Below are positions 20,127 to 29,700 of a DNA stretch of 45,387 nt, one piece after another; position 1 is the stretch's first letter, and every line of letters begins with the position of its first letter. The position numbers and the translations under genes are program-made. This DNA comes from Nitrospirota bacterium (GTDB taxonomy: Bacteria > Nitrospirota > Thermodesulfovibrionia > Thermodesulfovibrionales > UBA6898). Location: the NCBI GenBank assembly GCA_021814065.1, contig JAKAIZ010000003.1, forward strand, positions 1-45,387, given 5' to 3'. The notes under the pieces were generated by a model, which did not search any database, was not told the origin of the DNA, and saw nothing but the letters and a program-made list of their open reading frames with translations.

Positions 20127-21581
20127 ATGAAGAAAACGATTATCCTGGGGCTTAGCATCTTTTCGCTGATTTTTTTCCTCGGGGTTTTCTATATTATCGG
20201 TTCCATTGAAAGGTCGACGGGGTCTCTCGATAAGCTCATTCTTCTCCATCAGGTTGAATTGCTAAGGGAGCATCTCCTGATTCAGATCAAACGGGTCCAG
20301 GCGGACCTCAACCTGAAGAATACGCGTCATGCAAGGAGCGTCGATACCGTCGTTAAGGATGTCATGAGCATGGATCATGCGGAGACCGCCTGTTTTGACT
20401 GTCATCACAGCCCGGCCGTCACGGAGAAGCTTAACGATATCAGGGGCCACATCGATGAATATAAGAATGCCCTGAGCAGGGTCTTCACGATACGCGCCAA
20501 CGTACAGAGATTAGGGGAAGAAGAGGATGCGGCTTTTGCGATCGGGCAGGAGTTAATCACCAAGGTCGATGAGATGATCGCCCTTACCAATGCGAAGCTC
20601 CAGCAGCGCACGCAGGGTACCCTGGCGAAGATCTCAGAGACGAAGGTCGTACTTTATGTGCTTCTCGTCCTCGGGCCTCTTCTGACGGGCATCCTGGCAT
20701 ATTTCATCATCAGGTCTTTTACGAAGCCGATCAACAGGCTCCTCTATGCCACGAGGCGGCTGAAGGAGGGCAACCTGGATTTTCGCATCGAAGGCCTTCA
20801 TAATGAATTCGGAGAGGTGGCGAGCTCGTTAAATGAGATGGCGGGGGCCTTGAAAGAACACTTCACGAAGATGCAGAAGATAGAGCAGGGCGTGGTGCTG
20901 GCGGAAGTCGCAGCCGGGCTGGCGCATGAGATCAAAAACCCCCTTACCGGGGTGAGGGGCGCGATCGAGCTGATTTCTCAGGAGTCGACCGTGGCGCCTC
21001 AGGACAGGATGCTGCTGCTAAAGGCGGTCGAAGACGTGGTCCGGATCGAGTCTCTCATGAAGGACCTGATGAATTTTGCGAAGCCCCCGAGGCCGCAGTA
21101 TGTGAGTGCCGACATTAACGGGGTGCTCGACATGACCCTCTCCTTTGCGCTGAAACACCCCTCTTTTGCCATGAATTCCGGTGCGGGGATAACCGTTGCA
21201 AAAGATTTCGATCCAAAGGTCCCGGACTTTCTCGCGGACCCACAGCAGCTGAGACAGATATTTCTCAACCTCCTGCTCAACGCAGCCGAGGCGATGCCTC
21301 AGGGGGGGGCCTTGCACCTGAAGACGTTTTATGATCCTTCCGCCAGCACGATAGGAGTACGGATTTCCGATTCGGGGACAGGAATCGAAGAAAGAGCGAT
21401 TGGCAGATTGTTCCAGCCTTTTTTTACAACGAAGCATCACGGGACCGGCCTCGGTCTGGCGATTATTAAACGCCTTATCGAACAGCACGAAGGGACGATT
21501 ACGGTTGCAAACAACCCGGATCGGGGGGCCGCATTTACGATCTCCTTCCCCATAAGGGCGGCAGAGCATGAAGGCGTCTAG
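20127..21581 (+). CDS. Sensor histidine kinase with a periplasmic c-haem (CxxCH) motif
   Basis: 484 aa. TM1 (about 5-27); a helical periplasmic sensor (about 30-172) carrying one c-type haem motif CFDCH at residues 89-93; TM2 (about 173-198); HAMP (about 198-250); HisKA with phospho-His267 in LAHEIKNPLTG; and HATPase with NLLLNAAEAM, DSGTGI and GTGLGLAI. One covalent haem in a periplasmic sensor suggests redox or gas sensing; such haem-c sensors are known in Geobacter chemoreceptors. The gene starts on the base after the PhnD-like stop and overlaps the response regulator by 14 bp. Confidence 0.92.
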   Translation: MKKTIILGLSIFSLIFFLGVFYIIGSIERSTGSLDKLILLHQVELLREHLLIQIKRVQADLNLKNTRHARSVDTVVKDVMSMDHAETACFDCHHSPAVTEKLNDIRGHIDEYKNALSRVFTIRANVQRLGEEEDAAFAIGQELITKVDEMIALTNAKLQQRTQGTLAKISETKVVLYVLLVLGPLLTGILAYFIIRSFTKPINRLLYATRRLKEGNLDFRIEGLHNEFGEVASSLNEMAGALKEHFTKMQKIEQGVVLAEVAAGLAHEIKNPLTGVRGAIELISQESTVAPQDRMLLLKAVEDVVRIESLMKDLMNFAKPPRPQYVSADINGVLDMTLSFALKHPSFAMNSGAGITVAKDFDPKVPDFLADPQQLRQIFLNLLLNAAEAMPQGGALHLKTFYDPSASTIGVRISDSGTGIEERAIGRLFQPFFTTKHHGTGLGLAIIKRLIEQHEGTITVANNPDRGAAFTISFPIRAAEHEGV

Positions 21582-22959
21582 GAAAAAGAAGATTTTCCTC
21601 GTCGACGATGACGAGTTGATCTCTCTCACCCTCTCAAGGGCACTTGAACAGGCGGGCTACGACATCAAGGCCGATCTCTCCGCGGCGGATGTCATGGAGA
21701 AGCTTCGCGCCTGGTTTCCGGATGTTGTGCTCCTGGACATTCAGTTGCCAGGCCGCAACGGCGTCGATATTCTTAAAGAAATCCGGGAGAGCGGGCTGCC
21801 GGTCAAGGTCATTATGCTGACCGCCGATGACACTGCCGAAACAGCGGTCAAGGCCATGAAACTGGGTGCCGCCGATTATCTGACCAAGCCTTTCAACATC
21901 GAAGAGGTGAAAATTGTGGTCGGCAACGCGATCGAGAACCAGAGGCTCGAACAGGAAGTCGACTACCTGAGAAAGATAAGCTGCAACTACTTCAATGCCG
22001 AGATCATCGGGCAGTCCCCGGCACTAAGGGAAATCCAGAGCAAGGCCGCGAAGATGGCCGAGGCCCATGTCTCGAGCATACTCATTACCGGGGAAAGCGG
22101 TACTGGCAAAGAAGTCATCGCGCGCTATATCCATTCCCTTATGTTCGGCGAATGCACTACCAGTCGTGAGCCTTTTGTGGCAGTCAACTGCGCGGCGCTG
22201 CCGGACCACTTATTGGAGAGCGAATTGTTCGGCTATGAAAGGGGGGCGTTTACCGATGCCCGTAGCGATAAGAAAGGCCTCTTCGAACTTGCGGCCGGCG
22301 GGACGATCCTGCTCGACGAGATCGGGGAGACGGCCCCCCACCTGCAGACCGCGCTGCTGAGGGTCCTCGAGGAACGGACGGTCAGACGCCTCGGAGGGAA
22401 GGACGATATTCCTATCGATGTCGCGGTGATCGCAACCACGAACCGCAATTTAAACGATGCGGTAAAAAATGGAGGATTCAGGAATGACCTCTTCTTCCGG
22501 TTGAGCACCTTTTATCTCCATATCCCTCCGCTCAGAGAGAGGAAAGAGGACGTTATTGCACTTGCCAGGCATTTCCTCTCGCTTTTTTCCCGCAGGTACA
22601 ACAAGAAGACGATCAAGGGGTTTTCGTCTGAAGCGGAGGCGCTTTTGGAGGCATATACATGGCCCGGAAACGCCAGGGAGCTCAAGAACCTCGTCGAAAG
22701 GCTCGTGGTGCTCGAGAATGCTCCGGAAATCGTTCCGGCGCATCTGCCGAACTGGCTGACCGGAAAAAGAGGGCCTTCGCTGCCGCAGGAGTCAAAATTC
22801 GTGCTTACTCCGGCGGGCGTCTCTCTCGAGGACCTTGAAAAGGACCTCATCAAACAGGCGATGGAGTTGGCGCAGAATAACAAGACGAATGCCGCAAAAC
22901 TGCTCAATATGAGTTATGACTCTTTCCGCTATCAGATCAAGAAATTAGGGATGGAATAG
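21568..22959 (+). CDS. Sigma-54-dependent response regulator (NtrC family)
   Basis: 463 aa. Receiver domain (about 5-120) with phospho-Asp57 in VVLLDIQLPG; AAA+ domain (about 145-380) with Walker A GESGTGKE and Walker B GTILLDEIGE; and a C-terminal Fis-type helix-turn-helix (NKTNAAKLLNMSYDSFRYQ). The sigma-54 contact loop reads GAFTDA (226-231) instead of GAFTGA, a natural variant. It is the cognate output of the haem-sensing kinase upstream. Sigma-54-like promoters at 23659-23673 and 29894-29909 are candidate targets. Confidence 0.95.
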   Translation: MKASRKKKIFLVDDDELISLTLSRALEQAGYDIKADLSAADVMEKLRAWFPDVVLLDIQLPGRNGVDILKEIRESGLPVKVIMLTADDTAETAVKAMKLGAADYLTKPFNIEEVKIVVGNAIENQRLEQEVDYLRKISCNYFNAEIIGQSPALREIQSKAAKMAEAHVSSILITGESGTGKEVIARYIHSLMFGECTTSREPFVAVNCAALPDHLLESELFGYERGAFTDARSDKKGLFELAAGGTILLDEIGETAPHLQTALLRVLEERTVRRLGGKDDIPIDVAVIATTNRNLNDAVKNGGFRNDLFFRLSTFYLHIPPLRERKEDVIALARHFLSLFSRRYNKKTIKGFSSEAEALLEAYTWPGNARELKNLVERLVVLENAPEIVPAHLPNWLTGKRGPSLPQESKFVLTPAGVSLEDLEKDLIKQAMELAQNNKTNAAKLLNMSYDSFRYQIKKLGME

Positions 22960-22973
22960 GTCGCCCGCCATCC

Positions 22974-23645
22974 CTATACAAAAACGACCCCCGCGCTGAA
23001 GGTATTATTGTCCACCTTCCGGCTCCAGGCGACGATCCCCTCGTTATAATCCAGCCCCTCGCAGAATGTCAGAAGTGTGCCGGAAGTAATCGGGTATTCC
23101 GTCAGCAAGCCAAGGCCGGTGTCGCTTATATTGATGACGTCCCCTCTCAATTTGGGTTGTTTCGTCACTCTTCCTGCAGCATCCACGGTGTACTCTATCG
23201 TTTCTGTTACCGGCGTCCTCTCCTGCCGTCTCCGCTCTGCGTACGTCCTGTCGGCGCTAGTCTGAGACTGTTTCCAGAAGTGTTCGCCAAGCCCCAATGA
23301 TTTCCCGGCCAGCTTCCTGATATCGGAGGGGAAGAACGGCTTCGGGATAAAGCAGTATATCGCTTCATGACATCCCGCAGGCAGCTCATCTCCGCTGCAG
23401 GTCTCGGACATGAGCATGATCCCGGTATGAGGAGACAGTTCTTTCAACAGTCCAAGCATCTCGAACGCGGGATTATCCAATGTCTGCATATCTACAAAAA
23501 AGAGATCATAATGGTGCGCTTTCAGCTCCGCGACAGACTTTTCTATCTGCGAAACCGTCACGACTGCTGTCGCCGCACTCTGGAGTGCCCGGGCGATCAG
23601 ATACCGTATAAAAGGGTTCCTGTCAAGAACAAGTATTCTTTTCAT
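22974..23645 (-). CDS. Receiver - PilZ domain protein
   Basis: 223 aa. N-terminal receiver (about 1-115) with Asp52 in LFFVDMQ and the Lys-Pro of FIPKPFF, followed by a PilZ domain with the dinucleotide-binding pattern ERRRQERTP and NISDTGLG (N-x-S-x-x-G). It probably binds c-di-GMP (or another cyclic dinucleotide) and is modulated by phosphorylation. It converges with the sigma-54 regulator gene and has a sigma-54-like promoter just upstream. No strong Shine-Dalgarno precedes its ATG. Confidence 0.85.
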   Translation of the reverse strand: MKRILVLDRNPFIRYLIARALQSAATAVVTVSQIEKSVAELKAHHYDLFFVDMQTLDNPAFEMLGLLKELSPHTGIMLMSETCSGDELPAGCHEAIYCFIPKPFFPSDIRKLAGKSLGLGEHFWKQSQTSADRTYAERRRQERTPVTETIEYTVDAAGRVTKQPKLRGDVINISDTGLGLLTEYPITSGTLLTFCEGLDYNEGIVAWSRKVDNNTFSAGVVFV

Positions 23646-24019
23646 CCTGGAATAATTGGCAATTCTTATGCCACAGCAATGCAGAAGCGCGGGGGGAAGT
23701 AACCCCTTATTTTAGATGAAAAAATTATCTTCTGAGAAAACACGTCCCGTCATTCTTACAGCGAAATTTCCGAAACAAAACGGTAATTTGACCAACGAGA
23801 CGGAAGAATAGAAAATCGTTACTTTCTCGTTAGCGTAGAGGATGGACTGCAAAAATGGATGGAAAGTGTAATAATGCATGATCTTTGCAGAGGACAAAAT
23901 AGTGGGGCTAAAGGACCGAAGCCCTGTTCTAAATATTTTGCAAAAGCGATAAAAGCCCATTCCGGCCGCAGCACGGCTCCAGGTCGCATTATCCTCCGGC
24001 CATGAGGTAAACTAAGAAT
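23646..24019. other. Intergenic region of 374 bp
   Basis: It lies between the divergent REC-PilZ and kinase genes and is more AT-rich than its surroundings. It contains the sigma-54-like site (23659-23673), a hairpin GGGG/CCCC near 23692-23708, and an inverted repeat AACGAGA (23794-23800) / TCTCGTT (23825-23831). The 82-codon minus ORF at 23712-23960 shows no coding features and I do not support it. Confidence 0.5.
23659..23673 (-). promoter_or_regulatory. Sigma-54-type promoter (-24/-12) for the REC-PilZ gene
   Basis: The minus strand reads TGGCATAAGAATTGC: GG and GC separated by exactly 10 bp, matching TGGCAC-N5-TTGC at all but one conserved position. The expected start of transcription is only about two bases before the ATG at 23645. 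Confidence 0.6.
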
Positions 24020-25060
24020 ATGGTGCGATCTACGACCGGCATTTTCCGCATAATCCGGTATCTCCTCATGCTTTCAGCTGTGCTAGTTACATGGTCTGTT
24101 CTGGGCATGGTCTATCTTGACCGCTTCGTTCCGGCCGTTGAAAGGCTGAGGCCGGTGCTGATGCCATGGAAGGTGCCCGAACCTGAGGATGCGACGACCG
24201 GAGAGCGGCTTGCTTTGATGCAGCGCCAGCTGGTAACTGCAAGAAACACGTCTAACTATGCCTTCTTCGCAATGGGAGGTATTTTTGCGGTTTTTTGTAT
24301 ACATCTGACCTTTCTCTACCAGCAGAAGCAGCGAAGGGCGCGTGAAAATGCTTTGCTCCGGCTGAAGAACGATGAGATTGCACGACGGAACGAGTTCATC
24401 CGCTACATCTCAGCAACTATCGGGCATGAATTCAAAAATAATCTGGGGCGCATAAAGCGCCGCCTCGAACTGGCGAGGGATCTCGCGCCGGATCTAAGGA
24501 GCCGGCTCGATGAGAACCTGGACAAGCTCTTTGCTGATATCGATATCTTTAAGAAGATCTCGGACGAGCGGGAGGCCAGCCTCATCGACTTCACCAGTGT
24601 GGACATCCGCTCAATGCTTACTGCCCTTGCGGCAGAGCACGCCGACGTCGCGGACTTTACCTTGGAGGGCGGGACGGTCCTGCCTATGATCACGGCGTCC
24701 GAGCCGCTCCTGAAAACCGTCTTCGAAAATATTATCGACAATTCGATCAAGTACAAGAAACCGGAACAGCAACGCGCCCTCATCACTGTGGGATGGTCCG
24801 TGGACGCCGACCACCAGCGGCGGTACATATCGCTCTCGTTCCGTGATGAGGGGATCGGGATGGACGATAATGAGGCGGACAGGTGCTTTTACCGCGGGAA
24901 AGAGAGCGGGAAGGGTTGGGGACAGGGCCTTTATTTCGCGAAATACGTCATCGGGCTTCATGCCGGCAAAATCCGTGTCGGCTCAGATTACACCGCCCCG
25001 GAGTTCGGTACGGAGATCATCATTAAGCTGCCGTTAGTGGAAGAGGCGTTCCATGGTTAA
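24020..25060 (+). CDS. Membrane sensor histidine kinase
   Basis: 346 aa. TM1 (about 10-31), a short outer loop (about 32-78) and TM2 (about 79-100), then a DHp helix with phospho-His136 in IGHEFKNNLGRI and a HATPase domain with ENIIDNSIKYKK, DEGIGMD and GWGQGLYFAKYV. The sensor region is small, so it may sense the membrane or a partner protein. It overlaps the receiver-HEPN gene by 8 bp and belongs to a three-gene operon. Confidence 0.87.
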   Translation: MVRSTTGIFRIIRYLLMLSAVLVTWSVLGMVYLDRFVPAVERLRPVLMPWKVPEPEDATTGERLALMQRQLVTARNTSNYAFFAMGGIFAVFCIHLTFLYQQKQRRARENALLRLKNDEIARRNEFIRYISATIGHEFKNNLGRIKRRLELARDLAPDLRSRLDENLDKLFADIDIFKKISDEREASLIDFTSVDIRSMLTALAAEHADVADFTLEGGTVLPMITASEPLLKTVFENIIDNSIKYKKPEQQRALITVGWSVDADHQRRYISLSFRDEGIGMDDNEADRCFYRGKESGKGWGQGLYFAKYVIGLHAGKIRVGSDYTAPEFGTEIIIKLPLVEEAFHG

Positions 25061-25946
25061 GATACTTATCGCCGATGATGATTCCGAAGACCGGGAACTC
25101 CTGAAGCTCGAGATCGCTCGTGCCCTGGAGCCGCTGGATCGGGATATTCGTTTTGCCGATGCGAAGAGCGTGAAGAAGGCAAAGCAGCTCCTTATGGCCC
25201 AGATGTTCGACATAATGACTCTCGACATAGAGTTCGACCGCATAAACGAGGGCATCGACGCCCTGCCTGAAATATTCGAAACCTGGCCTACACTCAACAT
25301 CATTATCATAAGCGGCAAGCTGAACAAGAGCGAAGTTTCCGCGCAACTTTTCCGCTTCACCAAGGATAATGTGCTGAAAGGCAAGCGGTGGTCCCGCCAT
25401 TTCGACGTGCTCGACAAAAAGGACAACAAAACAGAGGCCTTCCGCAGGGCTTACTCCTTTGCCGTTTCTCAGCGGGAAGGCGCCGAGAAGGCGCGAGAGC
25501 TTTTTCTACTCGCAGAATCCTACCTCGAAAAAGGTATGCTCGACAGGTGCATAGAGATCTATCAGAAGATACAAAGTCTGATACCGGGCGATACCGAATC
25601 CGGTGAAAACATCGCTATATTCGCAGGTGGCCTTTCGGTCGACGCCGCCCTCGAATATTTCAAAAAAGGCGAGACTATTGTTGCCTCTCTACTTCTGGGT
25701 TATTATATCGAAAGCCGCCTCAAAGAGTATACTGCAGCATCCATCGGCTGTTCGTATCCCTCACCCGCCGATTGTCTCAGGATGCTGGAAGAGAACCGCG
25801 GCTTCAGCCCGTACCGGAAGGGGATTTTCAACCGGCTTGCCCGACTGCGCAACAGGGCGATTCATGAACCGACGGCCCTTGCAGAGGAGGACTTTGGCAA
25901 GGCTACCAAGGATTTGGAGTTGCTCTCGGAGACGCTCCAGACATGA
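25053..25946 (+). CDS. Response regulator with C-terminal HEPN-like domain
   Basis: 297 aa. Receiver (about 1-130) with acidic DDD near residue 9 and phospho-Asp58 in MTLDIEF. A TPR-like helical stretch follows (about 140-182, YLEKGMLDRCIEIYQKI). The C-terminal domain (about 195-297) is helical and ends with RNRAIHEP, whose Arg266-x4-His271 matches the Rx4-6H catalytic signature of HEPN ribonucleases (also seen in DUF4145-type HEPN). I infer a phosphorylation-controlled HEPN effector, possibly an RNase. No DNA-binding domain is visible. Confidence 0.75.
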   Translation: MVKILIADDDSEDRELLKLEIARALEPLDRDIRFADAKSVKKAKQLLMAQMFDIMTLDIEFDRINEGIDALPEIFETWPTLNIIIISGKLNKSEVSAQLFRFTKDNVLKGKRWSRHFDVLDKKDNKTEAFRRAYSFAVSQREGAEKARELFLLAESYLEKGMLDRCIEIYQKIQSLIPGDTESGENIAIFAGGLSVDAALEYFKKGETIVASLLLGYYIESRLKEYTAASIGCSYPSPADCLRMLEENRGFSPYRKGIFNRLARLRNRAIHEPTALAEEDFGKATKDLELLSETLQT

Positions 25947-26596
25947 GATCTGACGCCGATACAAAATTCTTCCCTTCCCTCGGGCCCCTTTTCAGCCTGA
26001 CTCTCGTCGGTCTGCTCCTGCTGAGCGCGTTGATATATTACCGGGCAGTGAAGATCCAGCGATTCCTGGAGCCTGCCCTCGCAATCTCCGAGCCGCGCAT
26101 GAAATTCAACCAGGACATAAAGGACCTTCTTTCGCGGGAATTCAGCCCCAAAGAGATGAAGGGCATCAAGTTCAGGGCAGGCACGATCACCGTTGATGAG
26201 TCGCTCATTTTTGAGCGCTCCCATTCCCAGGCGCGACCTGCGGTGCCTGTAGTACTAAAGAAGCTAAGCCGTGTCTTCGCGGCCGCACTCGACAATCCGG
26301 AGATAAGAGAGAATATCAGTCTCATACAGATTACCGCGAGGTTCCCGCTTACCAAGGATATGATACTCAACAGACAGGCAAGGTTTGAGGTGCAGGATAG
26401 CGCTACCCTCATACTGAACTCGATCTTCTCTGCTGAGCCGAGACTCGAGACGTCCTACCCAAGGTTTTTTTCGGCGACCGCCATCCCGACGCTGGCCCCC
26501 CCCAAGGATGGAAGGGTCATTATCGAGTTCCGCATCATCCCGACCGAGCGCCTCCATATCGAAGTACTTGAGAGGTTGGAACGTTATGCATACTGA
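25943..26596 (+). CDS. Membrane-anchored protein with an OmpA/MotB-like domain (tentative)
   Basis: 217 aa. One N-terminal membrane helix (about 15-37), then a periplasmic region. The stretch GTITVDESLIFERSHSQA, followed by a helix with LKKLSRVFAAAL and then ISLIQITA, resembles the beta-alpha-beta of OmpA/MotB peptidoglycan-binding domains, but the fit is loose. It starts at an ATGA overlap with the receiver-HEPN gene and ends the operon. Function unknown. Confidence 0.5.
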   Translation: MRSDADTKFFPSLGPLFSLTLVGLLLLSALIYYRAVKIQRFLEPALAISEPRMKFNQDIKDLLSREFSPKEMKGIKFRAGTITVDESLIFERSHSQARPAVPVVLKKLSRVFAAALDNPEIRENISLIQITARFPLTKDMILNRQARFEVQDSATLILNSIFSAEPRLETSYPRFFSATAIPTLAPPKDGRVIIEFRIIPTERLHIEVLERLERYAY

Positions 26597-26725
26597 CCTA
26601 AGACAGCCGAAATGCCCTCGGACGCGGTTCAGCAGATGACGACAGCGATAGCGCTGCCCGTTTTCATTTTTGGCCACAAAATTGTGATAATAGACATAAA
26701 TGACTTTCGATGAAAGGACGCAGGA

Positions 26726-29700
26726 GTGCAGGTGATCTTAACAGGCTTGATCTATCTGATGTTTTTCTTGTCGGGTGCTGCGGCGCTTATTTACGAGGTC
26801 GTGTGGGTGCGATCGCTGAGCCTTATCTTCGGCGGCACCCACCTGGCGGTGACGGCCGTTCTTTCTGTTTTCATGGGCGGGCTTGCACTCGGAGGTTTTA
26901 CCATAGGCAAAAAAGTCGATACCGCCAAGAAACCGCTGCGGTTGTATGGATTCCTCGAAATCGGCATTGCGGCATCAGCAGTCGCCTTCATCCTGCTGAT
27001 GAAACTCTATCCTTCCGCGTACATTTTTCTTGCGCAGGGCAGAGACGGGGACCGGCTTTATCTTTCGGTCATTCGCATTCTTTTTGCCTGCCTTGCCCTG
27101 ATCGTGCCGACGACGCTCATGGGAGGGACGCTGCCTGTACTGACCCGGTTTGTTTCGAATCGCGCATCGAAGACGGCAGCCCATCTCTCCTTCCTCTATG
27201 GACTTAACACCCTGGGCGCTGTTGCCGGCGCCGCCGCAGCGGGTTTTTACCTGTTGCGGTTCTATTCCGTCAGCATCACCCTGCATACGGCTATAGCGAT
27301 AAATTTCATAATCGGAATTGCCGCTGTCTTTCTTCAGGACCCTGTGTCTGCTATGCTCGACCGCGAGGGGACGGGGAGAGAAGTCTCAGATAGGGAACGG
27401 GAGAATTTTTCGCAAGATATGCCGGCCGTGGCTGCCAGCCGGGGGAATTCCTTCCTGGAAAGGCTGGTCCTGATCGGTATCGGGGTCAGCGGGTTCTGTG
27501 CCCTCGGGTACGAGGTCCTCTGGACCAGGGTCCTCACCCTGACAGTCGGCACGAGCGTGTATGGCTTTACCATTATGCTCATCGCCTTTCTGACCGGAAT
27601 CTCGCTCGGCAGCGAGATGTACGGTTTCTTCCTCAGACTGCTTCCCCCGGGCAAGAATACACAGAACAGCCGGGTTTTCGGATTCGGACTGGTGCAGTGC
27701 ATCATAGGGGCGGCGGCCCTTCTGGTCACGATCCATATCCGCGATCTGCCCGTCCATGCCATTTCCCTGAATGCATTCTATTCCTCAACCGGCCTGAATG
27801 TCTTTGAAGCCCGGCAGTGGGCGGGCCTGACGATCGCCTTTTCTTATATGCTCGTTCCTGCGTTCTTCATGGGCCTGGCCTTTCCGCTGGCCGGAAGCAT
27901 TGCCGCAGATTACAGAAAAAAGGTCGGCCAGGCGGTAGGCAATGTGCTGGCCTATAATACGATCGGCGCGATACTCGGTTCGGCGGTGAGCGGCTTTGTC
28001 CTTATCTATCTGCTGGGGATAGAAAGGTCCCTCCAGCTGTTGGTCGTTCTGAATATCGGACTGGGACTTCTCGTAATGTTCAGTATGAAAAACCGCAGGA
28101 TCGCGGTCGGCCTGATCGGAGGCCTTACCCTTGCCTGCATCGCGTTTCTCTCTCTTAACCGGGAAGCGCTGAAGGTATGGGACGAGAAGTATTTTGCGAT
28201 CTTCCGGAATAACCAGCCGGATGCCTTCGACACGCCGGAAAAGAGACGGGACGCCCTCGAAAATACCGATGTGCTTTTCTATCTCGAAGGGGTCAACTCT
28301 ACTGTAAGCGTCATAAAAATAAAAGGCGGTAACCAGGCGTTACTGGTCAACGGGAAGGTCGTTGCCTCGACTACGTTAGGGGACCGGCAGGTCCAGCTGG
28401 CCCTCGGCCATCTGCCTATGCTGCTTCACAAAGACCCCCGGAAAGTGCTGGTAGTCGGCCTCGGCACCGGCATGACGCTTGGCGCTGTCTCTGTCCATCC
28501 GGACCTCGAAAGCCTGACCCTTGCAGAGATAGAGCCGAAGGTCCTCGGCGCCGCCCGGACCTTCGGAAAATATAACCACAATGTACTTGATAACCCTAAA
28601 CTGCATATCGTCTTCAACGACGGACGGAATTTCCTTCTGACCACAAAGAACAAATACGACGTGATCACCGCCGACCCGATCCATCCCTGGACCCAGGGGT
28701 CCGGATATCTCTACACCTCGGAGTACTTCAAGCTCGCCTCGGAGCATCTCAGGCCCGGCGGGATCATGTGCCAGTGGCTGCCTATCTACGAGATGAGCGT
28801 CGACAATCTGAAGTCGGTCCTAAGGACGTTCTCCCTGCATTTCAAATACACGATGGCCTGGCTGACCCATTTCGATGTCGAACTCATCGGCAGCAACTCC
28901 CCGATTGCGATCGATGAGGCTGCGCTTGAGAAGCGGATCAGCTTCCCTGCGATTTCGAAAGACCTCGCACCGGTCAGGATGGCTTCAGCAACAGACTTCC
29001 TCAGCTATTTTGTCATGGGGACGGACGGCGTGAAGGCGTTCAGCAAAGGCGGCATGATCAATACGGACGATAACCTATACCTGGAATTCTCGTCGCCGGC
29101 CTCGACCGGGATAAACGTTATGGGAAGAAATCTTGATGCAATAGCCGGTTACAGGGAGAGTATCCTTCCCTATCTCGTTCCCGCCTCCGGTGCCTCCCGC
29201 CAGGCGCAGATAAAAACATGGGAAACGAACGCCAGAGCCGCTCTGATCGACGACCGGGCGCATGCGCTATTCCTTGGCGGAAAGTATAACATGCCGGAAT
29301 TCCAGTCTCTCATGTCCGAACTGGAGAACAAATATCCTGAGTATGCGCCCGCGAGATTTCTCAGGAAGGCGTATCTCAGGGAGCTCCGTAAGAACCCCTT
29401 CTTGTTCGAAAAGGCCTTTTTCGGGCTGCTCGATGCCCAGGGGAAGAAGACCTCCGTCGAGATTTCCGCCGTGATCGCAGGTGTCAGCGAAGAAAGGGCG
29501 GCAGTGGTGTTCGTCGACAATGACGCGAAGGTGATCTATGGCCAGAAGTATTTTTCGGGAGAAGACTTCGAAGGCAGGATGCACCTGTTCGCGCGGGACG
29601 TCATGACGGCCATTAGGACAACTTATCAAAATCAGTCACGCATAGCCCATGACGCGGGCAGGAGTTTCCCGGAAGCAGGGCCGACAACCCTTCTCTTTAA

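Noticed and set aside
23712-23960. 82-codon minus-strand ORF in the intergenic region
   Set aside because: No ribosome site, no domain, AT-rich composition; looks like chance.
26671-26686. Sigma-54-like TGGCCACAAAATTGTG
   Set aside because: Spacing is right, but the -12 element has GT instead of GC and the -24 element is imperfect.
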